A stretch of 64,000 bases of DNA from NCBI GenBank assembly GCA_037367405.1, contig JAZKJV010000386.1, forward strand, positions 1,338,307-1,402,306, read 5' to 3'. The notes under the pieces were generated by a model, which saw only the letters and a program-made list of their open reading frames with translations, was not told the origin of the DNA and searched no databases. This stretch comes from Ottelia alismoides (Eukaryota > Streptophyta > Magnoliopsida > Alismatales > Hydrocharitaceae). Shown piece by piece: positions 1 to 11,934 of this stretch (position 1 is the stretch's first letter; each line of letters opens with the position of its first letter). The position numbers and the translations under genes are program-made.

Positions 1-3000
1 TCATCATTTATTCTGCTCATTATCATTCATGCACTCAAAGATATTTCTGCATTTTAGCATTTATATTTGCATGAATAAGAAGCATGAATCCCCGTGTAAA
101 TATCAATTATATTATACCACATTTCCCTCTATTTTTATCTATTTTTCACCAAGTCTGAATTGAATAAAATCAACTTTATAGTGTACATATTATGAACAAC
201 AATAAATGAAAAATATCAAAAATACTAACTTGTAAAATTGACTAATAAGACCCAAACCCTAGTTTGAGACTAAAAACCTAAAAATGTGATTCTCTCTCAC
301 AGTTTCCTATGGACCCCTACTCACTTTGGAATTAATATACATTCGATTACCTTCAAAAAAGACCAAATGCAAAAGAATCGGAGTTCATATGTGAAATTTG
401 GGTTTTGGGCCCCTGTTGTATATAATACATATTATATAATTTGATCTTATTATTTTATGTACATAAATAATCCTTTTTGATTTATTTATTTTGCATTTAT
501 TTTATTTGATTTTTTTAATAAATGTTCACAACTCCAAATAAATATAGAAATAAAATCAAAGAAAATAAATCAACCTGAGTATGTATATATAGTATGTACA
601 TATATGTCCTCTTTATTTTATTTCTTTATTTTATTAATTATTCAAAATCTAAAAAATTTATATTAAGATGTAAATATTTAATTTATATTTTATTGAATTT
701 TATTTTGATTTTTACCTTATTTAAAATGATAAATTTTTTTGCAAAAGACCAAAATGCGGTATTTTATATCTATAGGATATTACCCAAAACACTTTTTCTA
801 CACATGATTTCTTTTGGTTTTAGGTCCTTCACAAAAGTTTTAGATCTCATTGAGACGAGCAACTTTCATGTTGACACTTTTTCATTTGACCCTATTTTTT
901 TTCTTTGGAATTAATTTTTGATTCTTTTGGGAGAAACCCTTTTATTTCTTTTATTTATTTTTATTTATTTGATTATTTAGTTATTTAAGTATTTAATTAT
1001 TTATTTTTATTTTATTTATTTCTACTTTTTTCTTTACTTTACTTAATTATTTTAATTATTATTTATTTTTGATTTATTATTATTAATAATTTTTTATTTT
1101 AGCTTTTAATTTCCTTGCCACATGGTAATCTTAGGGCTGTCCACATGGCCCCCTCCATTCCTCTCCTGTGTAGCACCCGTAGGGCTGCAACCATTGCCTG
1201 CGGCTGATGCTCCTTCCCCTCCCCTCTGCCATTCATGGCGGCTGGCCAAACCTCCCACCTCTCTCTCTCCGTAAACACCTAGCGTAGCCTCACAAAGCAA
1301 CAATCTCTCCCACTTGCCGCACGACCGGATCCGCCTCCTACGTGACCTCTAACCACCCATAAAAAATTGCTCATGTTCCCTACCTCGATCATTCACATAT
1401 GTAAGAGGAGCATCCACCAGCCTCGGTCCCTCGAGCTGTGACAAACCTAGGGGTATCTTTGAAGGCAACAACGACCCACGTTCTGTTATCCAGTGAGATT
1501 CGTGGACCATCTTCCACGTTGCAGCCACACCCAGTAACTGTCGAGCTTCACGGCGCTCCTCCACGTCTCTTGAGGCCGAGAAATGGAGATAGATACCTTG
1601 ATCAGAACTCCAACAACCCGATCAACCTATCCAGCCAAACGAAACCCAATCCGACCAACCAAACCTACTTCCACCTTCATCCTTTTTTCCCTATTTTTTC
1701 CCTCCACCTCTCCCTCGATTTCCCTGCTCGAACTCGCCGCCACTCCTTAACCAGTTCTTCATCGCACCTTCACACCACAACCACCGAACCACCCCTAGGT
1801 CCTTACTTCTGCCTCATGTCTTTGCCATAGCTCATCGCTCCTTGGCCTTGATGACCCTCCAACAGACGTGCCTGATCACCTTCGTCCATCACCATCGACT
1901 CTGCCTTCTCCGCGCACTCAGATCCAAGCGCCACTGCCCACAGGACTCTGCCTCAACTACTAGCTACTCTAGACCGCCGTCGATCACTCTACCATCTTCA
2001 CCAACACGCTCGAACCTCCCCCCTGCACTGTCAGCCCCCCCCTCGGGCTGCACGTCCCTCCTTATCCCCTCTTCACGTGCACAACACACGTGAGGGTGGG
2101 GTAACATTTGCATGAAGACCCCTACCCCGTCCTTACTAAATCAAGATCAAGTCCTCCCTAGCCAGGGTTGCAAAACTATCTCCAGAGTCTTGGTAATTTC
2201 ATATTAGTCCAGTCAGCATATTTATTTTTCTATCATTTTTATTTTATGTATTGCATTTACATCCTTGTGTTCTAGCTCTATTTTGATCTTCATTTGGCAT
2301 CATTTTATCATTCCAAATATTGCACGTTATAGAATGGGTAATGCTTTATCACAATGGATGATTATTTGATGTCTATGAGCCATAGTTGATTTAATATAAT
2401 TATTTAAGTGGAAATATGCATATTTTCCCCACTATGTGTTATTAAATTGATATTAAATGAATTGTTTCTCCAAAAATTTCTAAAAATTCATAGTATGTAG
2501 ATTTTAGTATGTTTCACAACATACCTAAATTCATCTCATTTACATGTATATTACAATAAATGGTGATTAGTATAGTTAATTTTTATTTGATTGAAGACCC
2601 ATTATTTTTATGATCTATTAATTTTTATGGATCCCTATCACATAGACCTATCTATGATAAATTTATTTCTGAGAAATAAATTACTCTTCTATTTATTGAA
2701 ATTAATTTATAAAAATTCACCCTTCATGCAACACTAATTCATAATTAATTCATATTGCATCTAAAAATTGAAGAACTGCAGAGCATTAATTTCATCATTC
2801 TTCTTATTCCAGCCAAGTCTTAGGATTTTTGGATATCGTTTGATGGGAAATTGCACTTTTACCCTTAAATTTGGCAGAAGTTGCATTTCATTTATTCATT
2901 GCATAAAAAAAATAAAAAATGCCTTTTTGAAAACCTATGTTTAAGATCGCCTATTAATCAACCTAAGGAGACAACTGCCTCCTTGAGTTCAATCTTGAAC

Positions 3001-3134
3001 TTGCCTAAGTAAAATATAAACTTGACTGCTTGCTTTTATTAATTAATTAATTTGTGATATTTTTGATAAATCCTAAGTGACACAATACTACAACAATTTG
3101 AAATAATTAAAATAGGATTTTTAGTGTTTCATCA
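1..3134 (+). repeat. Old Athila-type LTR, probably a solo LTR (start just outside the window)
   Basis: The first bases (TCATCATTTATTC) match the second half of the palindrome that opens the related LTRs, so the true start is probably about 15 bases upstream of the window. The AT-rich first kilobase, including the stretch near 360-420 on 'gcaaaagaatcgg...cccctgttgta', matches the U3 of element X. The block near 2960-2995 (ctaaggagacaactgcctcc) matches the end region of the element Y LTR in reverse. The end at 3134 (TTTCATCA) resembles the LTR end at 60402. No primer-binding site follows, which favours a solo LTR. Short open frames inside (594-914, 1438-1830) are not credible genes. Boundaries are inferred by comparison within the window. 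Confidence 0.6.
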
Positions 3135-3438
3135 ATCATGTACTTGTTAGGAAAGGCAAATTCATAGAATTCCATGCTCTTGTGCTCGTGCAGTATTATC
3201 TCATTTGAACATAGGTGTCGAGGAATACATGGGTCCTTGACGTATATGGCAATCACAATATCACATCTACGAGGGATTGCTCTACCCAGAGAGAGATAAG
3301 GATAAATGACCCCTTGTCGAACATGCACTAGTTATTCCAGGTCCCAACAGGGTAAAGAAGAAAGGTAACCGAAGTCCAAAAGGATACATAATGAGATGAA
3401 CATGAGAGAGGACACTGTACAATCCCAATGTGGAACAT
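3135..3438. other. Short unassigned stretch between two LTRs
   Basis: About 300 bases separate the old LTR from the start of element X. I recognise no gene or repeat. A minus-strand open frame of 73 codons (3107-3328) has no motif I know and runs into the preceding LTR. This may be the left flank of the locus that X entered; its continuation would be at 41074. Confidence 0.4.
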
Positions 3439-4680
3439 TGATGAATCTTCATTTCATCACCTTCATTTTATCATTTTGGCCTTAAAACCCTAGCTAAATG
3501 CATATACATTACTTTAAAATGTAAAAATTGACGCTCATTATTTATTTCTTTTATTGTATATAAAATAATGATTTTAATGCGAAAATTATATAATAAAGAA
3601 AAGAAAAGAAAGAAAAAGATTAAAATACCAAAGGTATTTTATGACCCTAAAAATTGCATTTATTCTTCAATAAGTCTCTTTTGGGAACTATTTTATTTTA
3701 TTTTATAATTTATACTAAAATAAATAAATTTTGTACATGAAAGTTGTACATAAAATATGTAGAAAAATATAAAATTGATTTCACACAAAAATAATACACA
3801 ATGTAAATTTTATACTCAGAATAAAAAGTCAAAACCCTAAATTCCTAAGCCCATATATTCTCAATAAAAACTCAAAATGCATCAAAATCATATTAATTAT
3901 ATATAAATTTTAATTATCTATTTAATGAATGTGGTTTCATATAATTTGAAGTTAAGATGCAAAAGTTAGTTTTTGGACTCCTACTGTATAATATTCCCAA
4001 ATACAATAATTATTTTATTTATTATTTATAATATTTATTATTTTATATTTTTTATAATATTCTAAATATCATTTTTAACAAATGTAAATATTTAAAATAA
4101 AATAAATCAATCAAAAAGAAGGTAAAATAAATAAGTGTAATATTATGTATAGATGAATTATACATATTAATACCTGTAAATAAATAAAAGTGGAATTTAT
4201 TATTTCATTCTTTCACTTTTTTTTATTTTTATACCCTTGTAAACATTATTTATGTTATATTAAAAATATAATAAGAAGAAAACCATTAAAAATCAAAATA
4301 AACAAATAATAAATCAAAATACATAGATGAATATACTACATATATAACTATATAATAAACACATCTATTTATTTAATAACATTAGAAAAATGTAATAAAA
4401 ATAAATTAGTGTATATTTAATTAAGTTGTAAATATATAAAGTATGTATATAAATAATAAAATAAAAAATACAAATAAAAATAAAATATACAATATATAGG
4501 TAAATATACTTATAAGTATACTTGTAAATAATAACCTATAATAAAATAACTCGAAAAATAAATAAAATTCATAATAATTTACTATATAAAATAATAAACA
4601 ATTTTATTTTATAACCTAAATTTAATAAAACCATTTAATATTTTATTTTTTATTTTATAGGGCATTTTTTCCACGCATTT

Positions 4681-4955
4681 ATCTGGTTGGTCCATGCGGA
4701 CCAACCAGATGTATTCTTTTGTTGACCTTGGTCAACTGCTTCCCCCGATGCTTCTACTCTGTCAGAAATGTCCAATCCATGCTTTTCTTCCCCTTTTCCC
4801 ACTCGATCTATCACTCGTTTTTCGAAGATTTCTCAGGCAAGACATGATCGATTGAATCCTTACCCTCATCTAAATCCTAGGTCCATTGTACATATCCTTG
4901 TTTCACTTTTAATCATTGATCAATAAGGGTCGACTACCTATTTATAAATAAACCC
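4681..4955 (+). promoter_or_regulatory. Predicted LTR promoter of X: palindrome, paired W-boxes, TATA box
   Basis: Three elements occur in order: an inverted repeat with perfect 13-base arms (4681-4710), GTTGACC-TT-GGTCAAC (4721-4736, two facing TTGACC W-box cores), and CTATTTATAAATAAA (about 4938-4952), a strong plant TATA sequence. The same order is seen in other LTRs of the group. W-boxes are the known sites of WRKY factors. The promoter role is inferred from motif content and from the boundary between the AT-rich U3-like and the GC-rich parts of the LTR. Confidence 0.55.
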
Positions 4956-5175
4956 ACCTCCCTTTGATCTTTGTTTTGTCCCTTTTCCAAGCCCTAAAGA
5001 TCTCCACCATCGATCAAAAGAGTCACCAAGGGACAAATGGTGTACCCCTGAGGCTCTGGAGTGGCTGACAGAGGAGAAAAGGTGCACCCAAGTTCGAGGA
5101 AGTGCAGTTCTTCCCTATTCTTCGTCAAGAGAAAGAACCCAGATTCACTCAGCATCGTTGGATTAGCCATGCCAC

Positions 5176-8100
5176 TGAAAGCTCTGGTTTTGTGAGGGTC
5201 TAAAAGCTATTCTCACTGAGCAGCAAAAACAAAAGTGTTACTGAGGCGACCACTCATGAAACCGTAAGTAATTCAACAATTAACCCACAATAGATATAGC
5301 AATAAAATGAAAAATTAATGTGGATTTATAATTTATTATAACTCTACAAATGTATGTATAAGTGTAAGTATGTGTAGAGTGTTGAACACAAGCAGCAAAC
5401 CATATAAATTGGGCAATGATGCACAAAATTTGTGTTCTTCTTGTCTATGTATTTTTCTAATGGATTTTTTGTTTTATATTTTTTTGTGGATTTTAATTTT
5501 TATATTTTTAATTATTTTTAATTTTATAATTTTTAATTTATTTTTTATATTTTCAAAATTTTAATTTCTTTTTCTTTTTAAATATATAATATAATAATAT
5601 ATAAGGCTATAAATACAATAGGGAGTAATATATTTATAAATTCAACTAAAAATACCCAAAATTTTAAAATAAGACGTTTTAGGTTTCATATAATTTTTAC
5701 TATTTTGTGATTTTTGATTATTTATACATTTTTTTACATTTTTAATGTAAAAAATATCCCAAAATAGGGGCTAAATAGTTAGGCTCCTTTCTTTTGGAGA
5801 TAAAAATTAACAAAATATGTAAAAATTTATAAAAAATAATTTTAATATATAAATAACAATATATAGAAAATTAGGATATAAAAATAAATTTTGGGTGATT
5901 TTTGGGAACTTTTATATTTTTTACTAGATTTTGAATGTTCTTAATTTTTTATCTTTATCTTTTTCCATTTTTAGATATTTTTGGTCTGGAGTTACAAAAT
6001 ACCCAAATAAATGAAATATATTTTTTTGGGATTTATAAAGCATTTTTATATTTTTGGTATTTTTTAATCCAAATAGGGCCAAAATATGTTTTTTTATTTT
6101 TAGAAAATATTTGAATTTCCTAAAATGCTAAAATAAAAACATAATGTAAAACTACAAGCTAGAAGCTTTTAACCTATTTGTTGAGAATTTTGGGATACAT
6201 ATGCTAATTTTATTAAATAGAGAACATGCACAAAAATTAATGAACTAATAAGGGCATACATACAATTAAAATAAAGTACGAGGTTGATTATGTAAAATAC
6301 CCAGAAGTATATAACTAATATTTAAATTTACTCTAAATCAAAATTAAAAAACTTGCAAGGGTTTACATGCAAAATTGCCACCTCATGTGAGGTAACATGG
6401 GTTGGACCAATTTGCAAATTAAGAAAAGCTTAAGATCCAACTTGCAAATTTTACAAAAAATATTAAACATGTGAAATATTTTATAGCACTAAATAAACAA
6501 CTCCAAAAAGTGGGGACGAATATTGCAATTTACCTTCTATATGATGCAATAGTACGACTGAGAGGTTTTCACTTGCCACATGACGACATGTGAAGGCGCG
6601 ATGATGCTTCATGCATGACGGTCCATATTAGATCCCCATGGGGATCCTACAGCTAAAGTGCACAAAATATGATGGTGTATGATGAATTCGAGGCTCCTCC
6701 CCAGATCGACGGCTGCTGCTCGTTACGAAGAACACAGAAGAACTGGTCTTCCCCGATCTGAATTCGTCAAATCCTCTTGTCACCGAGCGTCTTCTTCGAT
6801 GTTACAATGCTCCACAATCTCGAAGGTGGTTCGCAAGCGAGAGTATCTTCAAAATGGCCCAGATCCCAGTGATGACGGATCTGGGGCTCGATGAATCTCA
6901 AAGGCACCTAGGACTGTTCTTTGAATGTCTTAGCGCTCATACGAGCTCTTCAAGTCCCGCAAAACCGTTGAAAGAAATGACGACACAAAGGGGGGCATAC
7001 CTGGCTATTATTAGCGGAGGATGGGCATGAAATGGGTGAAGGCGGTAACATATGGTGAAGTGTGGAAGAGCTGGACCTCGAAGATCCAAACCTAGGTGGA
7101 TATGGTTGGATGGATGGTGCAATTAAGTGGAGAAACGACTGTATGAGAAGATGAGTTGAATAGTGGATTGGGGACAGGGGGCACAAGTGTGAAGACAGTG
7201 GCCGGAGCTTCATAGATCCGACGAGGTTTAAGTTCTAATCATATGCTAAACAAATAATCAAAGCACAAAATAAAAGCAGAAAATAAAATCTAAAGCTAAT
7301 GGCTATCTAACGAGCTAAAGAAGCGAACCTCAAGTGGCTAAGAGCCATGAGATCGGACCTCACTTCCAAGATGGCTAGAGATGGCGAGAACAATCTTCAC
7401 ACCACTCCTTCCTCGTTGCGAAGCGCGTTAGAGGGCTTCTGTCACAAGCCTCGATGCTTGGAGACACTTCGAGAGGTTAAAGCGGGAAAAAGTCGAACCA
7501 AAAAATGAAAATGGATGAGGAAGGGTATTTGTACAAGATGGTGAACAGGAGGACTTCAGCTTGGGTTTATGACATGATCGATGGAGCTCGACCCTAGGAG
7601 AGAGGTCGGTGTAATTCCTGGATGAATAGGGAAGACAAGTCAAGAAGTATGTACACCTCCTCGAGCGGTGTATCATGAGGGAAAAGTCGAGAAGCAAGGA
7701 GTCAAAGGAAAGACAGTTAGGGCTATGCCTGGGGGAAGAGTTGATCAGGGTCAACTGTTAACTCCCCCTTGTTGGTCCACATGGACCAACTAGAAAAAAG
7801 GCAGCCTGAAATTATTTATAAATTCACTAATAAATAATAGATGAATTAAGTAATTTTAAGGTATAAAAAATGTTTGTTATTTTCTATAGTATTTTAATAT
7901 GACTTTTATTTATTTTATGGTCTTATTCATTACAAGTTACTTTTTAGGGTTTTGTTTATAAGTATTTACCTATATTTTGTATATTTTTATTTTTATTTTG
8001 TATTTTTGATTTTATTATTTTATTTTCATATTATATATAACTTATTTTTATTCACATAAATATATTTTTATTATATTTTTCTGATATAATATGTACACTT

Positions 8101-9320
8101 AAATAAATAGAGATATATATTATATAGAGTGCAATGGGGTGCCCCTTGAGGGGAGCTAACTTGGCTCCCCCACCCCATTTCGCTCAGTTTTTTATTTTTT
8201 TTGAAAATTTGTTCAGTGGAATTTCATCACTACATCCTTATATTATGTCATTAAAATTTCGTGCGAAACAGAGACTCCTACGGCCTCCATCCAGACAATC
8301 ATTTTTTAACGGTAACATAATTGTTAAAATCGACACCATCTGGATGGAGGCTGTAGGAGTCTCTGTTTCGACGGAAATTCTATGGCATAATATAGGGATA
8401 TATTGATGAAAATCTAAGGAAGAAATTATCAAAAAAATAAAAAAGTCTGAGGAAAATGGGGCGGGGGGAGCTAAGGTAGCTCCCCCATGGGGGCAGCCCC
8501 ATTTTACCTTATTATATATGTATAAGTATAGTATATTCATCTATCTATTTATATCAACTATTTTATTTTTGTATTTTCTTTATAATTTTCTTCTTTTATA
8601 AATATGTACATATATTAAAAGAAATACCTATAAAATTATAAAAACATAAAATTAAAAAATAATAAAGAATAAATAAAATGAATATTTTATTAGGTATATT
8701 GTACAATAGAGGTCTGAAACCTACCTTTTGCATCTTAACTCCAAATTAAATGAAACCACCTTCAATAAATAGCTTATTAAAAGGTATATTAAATTAAAGG
8801 GTGATTTTGATACATTATGAGTTCATATGGAGAAGATATGGGTCTAGGAAGTCTGGGTTTTGGCTTTTTATTCAGAGTATGAAAAGTATATTTTATATTG
8901 TTTTTGAGTGAATCAATTTTGTATTTTCCTATACATTATTATTTATAACTTTTATGTGCATAGTTTCTTTATTTGAGGTATAAATAATAAAGAATAAAAT
9001 ATGTCCCAAAATGAATTATTGAGGAAAAAATAAATATGTTTTTATTGTCTTTTTGGCCCTTATTTTCCCCTACTTTATTCCTTGTTGGTCATGTCATCAA
9101 GATGCCCAGGTCTCAGGGTTTAGGTAATACCTTCGGTATTTTATTCTTTTTCCTTTCTTTTCCTTTTCAATAATTTTGGCATTAAAAGCTGTATTTTATA
9201 TACAATAAATTTAACAATAATGAATGTTAATTTGTACAAAATAGTGCTACTTACATGCATTTAGCAAGGATTTTTAAGGCCAAAATGATATAATAAAGGT
9301 GATGAAATGGATATTCGTCA
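5176..9320 (-). mobile_element. Solo LTR inserted into the X 5' LTR
   Basis: The insertion is bounded by direct repeats GCCAC (5171-5175 and 9321-9325). The X LTR sequence continues across the break exactly as in the intact 3' copy (around 39590-39605). Read on the minus strand it starts TGACGAATATCC and ends GAGCTTTCA, giving TG...CA ends. No internal region or primer site is present, so this is a recombined solo LTR. The length of 4145 bases includes a 383-base MITE and its duplicated target. A 20-base inverted repeat (GTTGGTCCA arms) lies at 7771-7790. The open frames at 6679-7754 are in its GC-rich half and are not genes. Confidence 0.87.
8127..8509. mobile_element. Foldback MITE, Mutator-like
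   Basis: The element is 383 bases long and almost entirely an imperfect hairpin. Its two halves match over about 160 bases, for example AGAGACTCCTA near 8270 and its complement near 8355, and CTCCCCC blocks near each end. It is flanked by identical 9-base repeats TATTATATA (8118-8126 and 8510-8518), the duplication size typical of Mutator-like elements. The two overlapping open frames (8134-8406 plus, 8238-8540 minus) are products of the inverted repeat and not genes. The AT-rich flank lowers certainty about the exact ends. Confidence 0.8.
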
Positions 9321-10757
9321 GCCACCATAGTCCGATCCTCCCTGAGGATCTAATCTCCACCGTCCACGATCAAAGGGGTATCGTGCAATCTGAGTTGACC
9401 ATGAGTCCAAGTTAACCATCCTCTACCACCCGATCACACACATTAGGGGATAAATTACATATCCTTCCCCCACTTTATTTTCTTTTAATTATAATCATGT
9501 AAATATATTTTGTAGTATAAATAAATGTGTATCGATTGCAATGAGACCCCTAAAGTTTTAAGAATTACAATTGGGGTTGGTCTAGCTCAACTCACGTGTC
9601 GTCCCACGTGAGATGGAAATTTTGCAGACATGTCCTGGTGGTTTTTGAAAAAATTAGTCAATAAAGTTAAAATATTAGTTGTATATTTTTAGGAAATTCG
9701 CACATTTGTTGTTGCCTTATATTTTAGTTGCAAATATGCCCTCACTGGTTCATATATTTTTGTACTTGTATTTCATTTATTAAAAATATCACCCACGACT
9801 AGCATGTGTTCTCTCACACCACATTTTGGATTTGCATTTTTGGCATTTTAGCTATTTTCTAAAAATCTAAAAAGCATGTTTATTTCCTGTTTGCATTAAA
9901 AATTACCAAAACATATAAAATCTTTGAAAAAATCTAAAAAAATATATTTTGTTTATTTTAGTGTATTGTAACTCCAAATCAAAATCCCTAAAAATAGAGA
10001 AAAATTAAAAATTAAAAAGATCCAAAATCCAGTACAAAATATAAAAAATCACTAAAAAATAAAAAATTATTTTGTTTCTAATTTTTTTACCATCTATCTA
10101 TTAAAATTTATTTGGAGAAATTTTGTCACTTTTTTTATTTTTTAACCTCAAACTCAATTCGGCCTATTTACTCAATCCCTATTCATGATATTTTCAACTT
10201 TAAAAATACCTAAAAATTAGTAAAAATTCTTCCAAAATCACAAAAATAGTACAAATTATATAAGACCCAAAAACATTTTTTCATGTATTTTGATTATTTT
10301 TAGAGTATTTATAGTTATATTAACTTGTAATATATTTAACTATATATGAGTATATATTAAAAGAAAAAATTTAAAAAAGAAAATTTAAAAAGAAAATAAA
10401 ATTATAAAATAAAAACAATTTTAAAAATATAAAAGAAAAATCAATACAAAATACAAAATTAAAATCCCATGCAAAAAGAATATAAAAATAAAAAGAGGAA
10501 CAAATTTTGCGCATTATTGCCTAATCTACAGTTTTCTCCCTGTGTTCGACCTCTACACATGCTTACACACTATACACACTTGTTGTAGAGTTATAATAAA
10601 TTTTAACTCTACATTTTTACTTTATATTGCTATATTCATTGGTGGGTTAATTGTTGTCTGATTCTCTCTTGGTGGACGATCGCCTCAGCGACACTCCATC
10701 TTCGCTATTCTTCTAGTGAGGATATTTTTAGACCCTCAACGAGAGCACCTCAACAGA

Positions 10758-10776
10758 TGGCACAGTTTTCGAGGAG
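10758..10776 (+). other. Decayed tRNA-Asp primer-binding site of element X
   Basis: TGGCACAGTTTTCGAGGAG lies two bases after the LTR end. It matches the Athila-type site (TGGCGCCGTTGCCGGGGAG, intact in element Z) at 14 of 19 positions. Three of the five differences are transitions. It supports plus orientation for X. Confidence 0.65.
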
Positions 10777-11929
10777 AAACACCACATAGATTGTATTTAT
10801 TTGTTTCTTCACTCTTGTCTAGATTTTTTATATTTATTTATGCTTTATTTTATTTGATATTATTTTTTAAAATGTCTAACACTCTTCCTTATTTGACTTG
10901 GTTGTGAGGGACCACTACACGATGGATGAGTTCTTAGGAGGTCTTGTGCACCCAAGCAAGGCGGAGTTAACGTTCTGACTTAGCTAGCAGGAGAGAGCAT
11001 TAAATTAATACTTGGAGGAATTTTGGAAGATAGTCTCTTTACATTTTTATTTTTACTTTTTGTTTTGTAATTAAAATGAGAGAAAGACATTTAACTGTAA
11101 TAACTTGGACTCTCTCGGACACTGCTACTTCATGAGATCCATTGCCTGAGTGATTGTTCACTTGAGGAAGTCATCAGTTTTTGTCGTATGTTCATTGCTT
11201 TCTTTTTCTTTATTTTTTGACTTTATTTTTATTTTTATTTTTATTTGTGATTGATCCCTAGATTACGATTTTCTTGATGATAGATTAAGGTCCAAAGCTC
11301 TAATTAAATTGCATATACCTATAGCTTGCTTTTAGACTTAGTCAAATTTAAATTACTTCTCACTTAGACTTGAAATTACGTGTCGCGAGAGGCCTCCATA
11401 CATAGCTTGCATGACCCACTGTGGTAGGCACCGAGGATCCTCCATTACCAGACCCTTTAGTTTCTTTCTAAATATTTAACATTTTGTGCTTCATGATAAT
11501 ATTATATTCTATCCTAGGGCGATTTCATTGGCTTACATTTCATATAGGGTAACTTTCAATTCTGTTATGCATCTCACATGGAGAGAGCTGGGAAGCACTG
11601 TAAGTCTTCTGAATATGCATGCATCGTCGATTTCCAAATTGCATTGCTTTTCCAACCTTCTCCCTCTAATTTTGATCACTTAGGATGCTAATGGAATTGG
11701 AAACTCGTTAAACGATTGCATTGAAAAATACCAAAAAAAGTGACTACCAAAAATAATAGTGGGACCACTAACTCTACCTGAATTTTAAAATAAACGTAAT
11801 GGATTTGTTGTTTTGGGGAGAGCAACCCCCTCATTGTATTCTGTACTTTATATGTAATATGTACACACTGAGGATTAGTGCCCCAATCCTAGGCCTACCT
11901 ACATGTTTGTACAACTGTTTTGAAGCTCA
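10777..11929 (+). other. Leader region of element X, no gene recognised
   Basis: This is the internal sequence between the primer-binding site and the insertion point of element Y. A short open frame at 11486-11683 and another at 11799-12044 show no motif, and the second runs into the Y LTR. In related elements this position is untranslated leader followed by gag. Any gag here is too decayed to recognise. Confidence 0.5.
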
Positions 11930-11934
11930 CCTAA

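Larger units (their letters stand above)
3439..10755 (+). repeat. 5' LTR of element X, split by a solo LTR
   Basis: The LTR consists of 3439-5175 and 9326-10755, about 3.17 kb once the insertion is removed. It starts TGATGAATCTTC and ends CAACA. The fixed distance of 18 bases from the AGACCCT motif to the end is the same in four LTRs here, which fixes the terminus. A perfect inverted repeat (13-base arms ATCTGGTTGGTCC, 4-base loop) lies at 4681-4710, paired W-boxes at 4721-4736, and a TATA box near 4938. The 3' copy is longer and has extra segments near 37500 and 39050-39400, so each copy has had separate indels. Confidence 0.8.

Noticed and set aside
594..914. 106-codon hydrophobic open frame
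   Set aside because: It lies in AT-rich LTR sequence, has Phe/Ile/Tyr-biased composition and no motif.
8134..8540. Two open frames on opposite strands with similar proteins
   Set aside because: They are created by the inverted repeat of the MITE.
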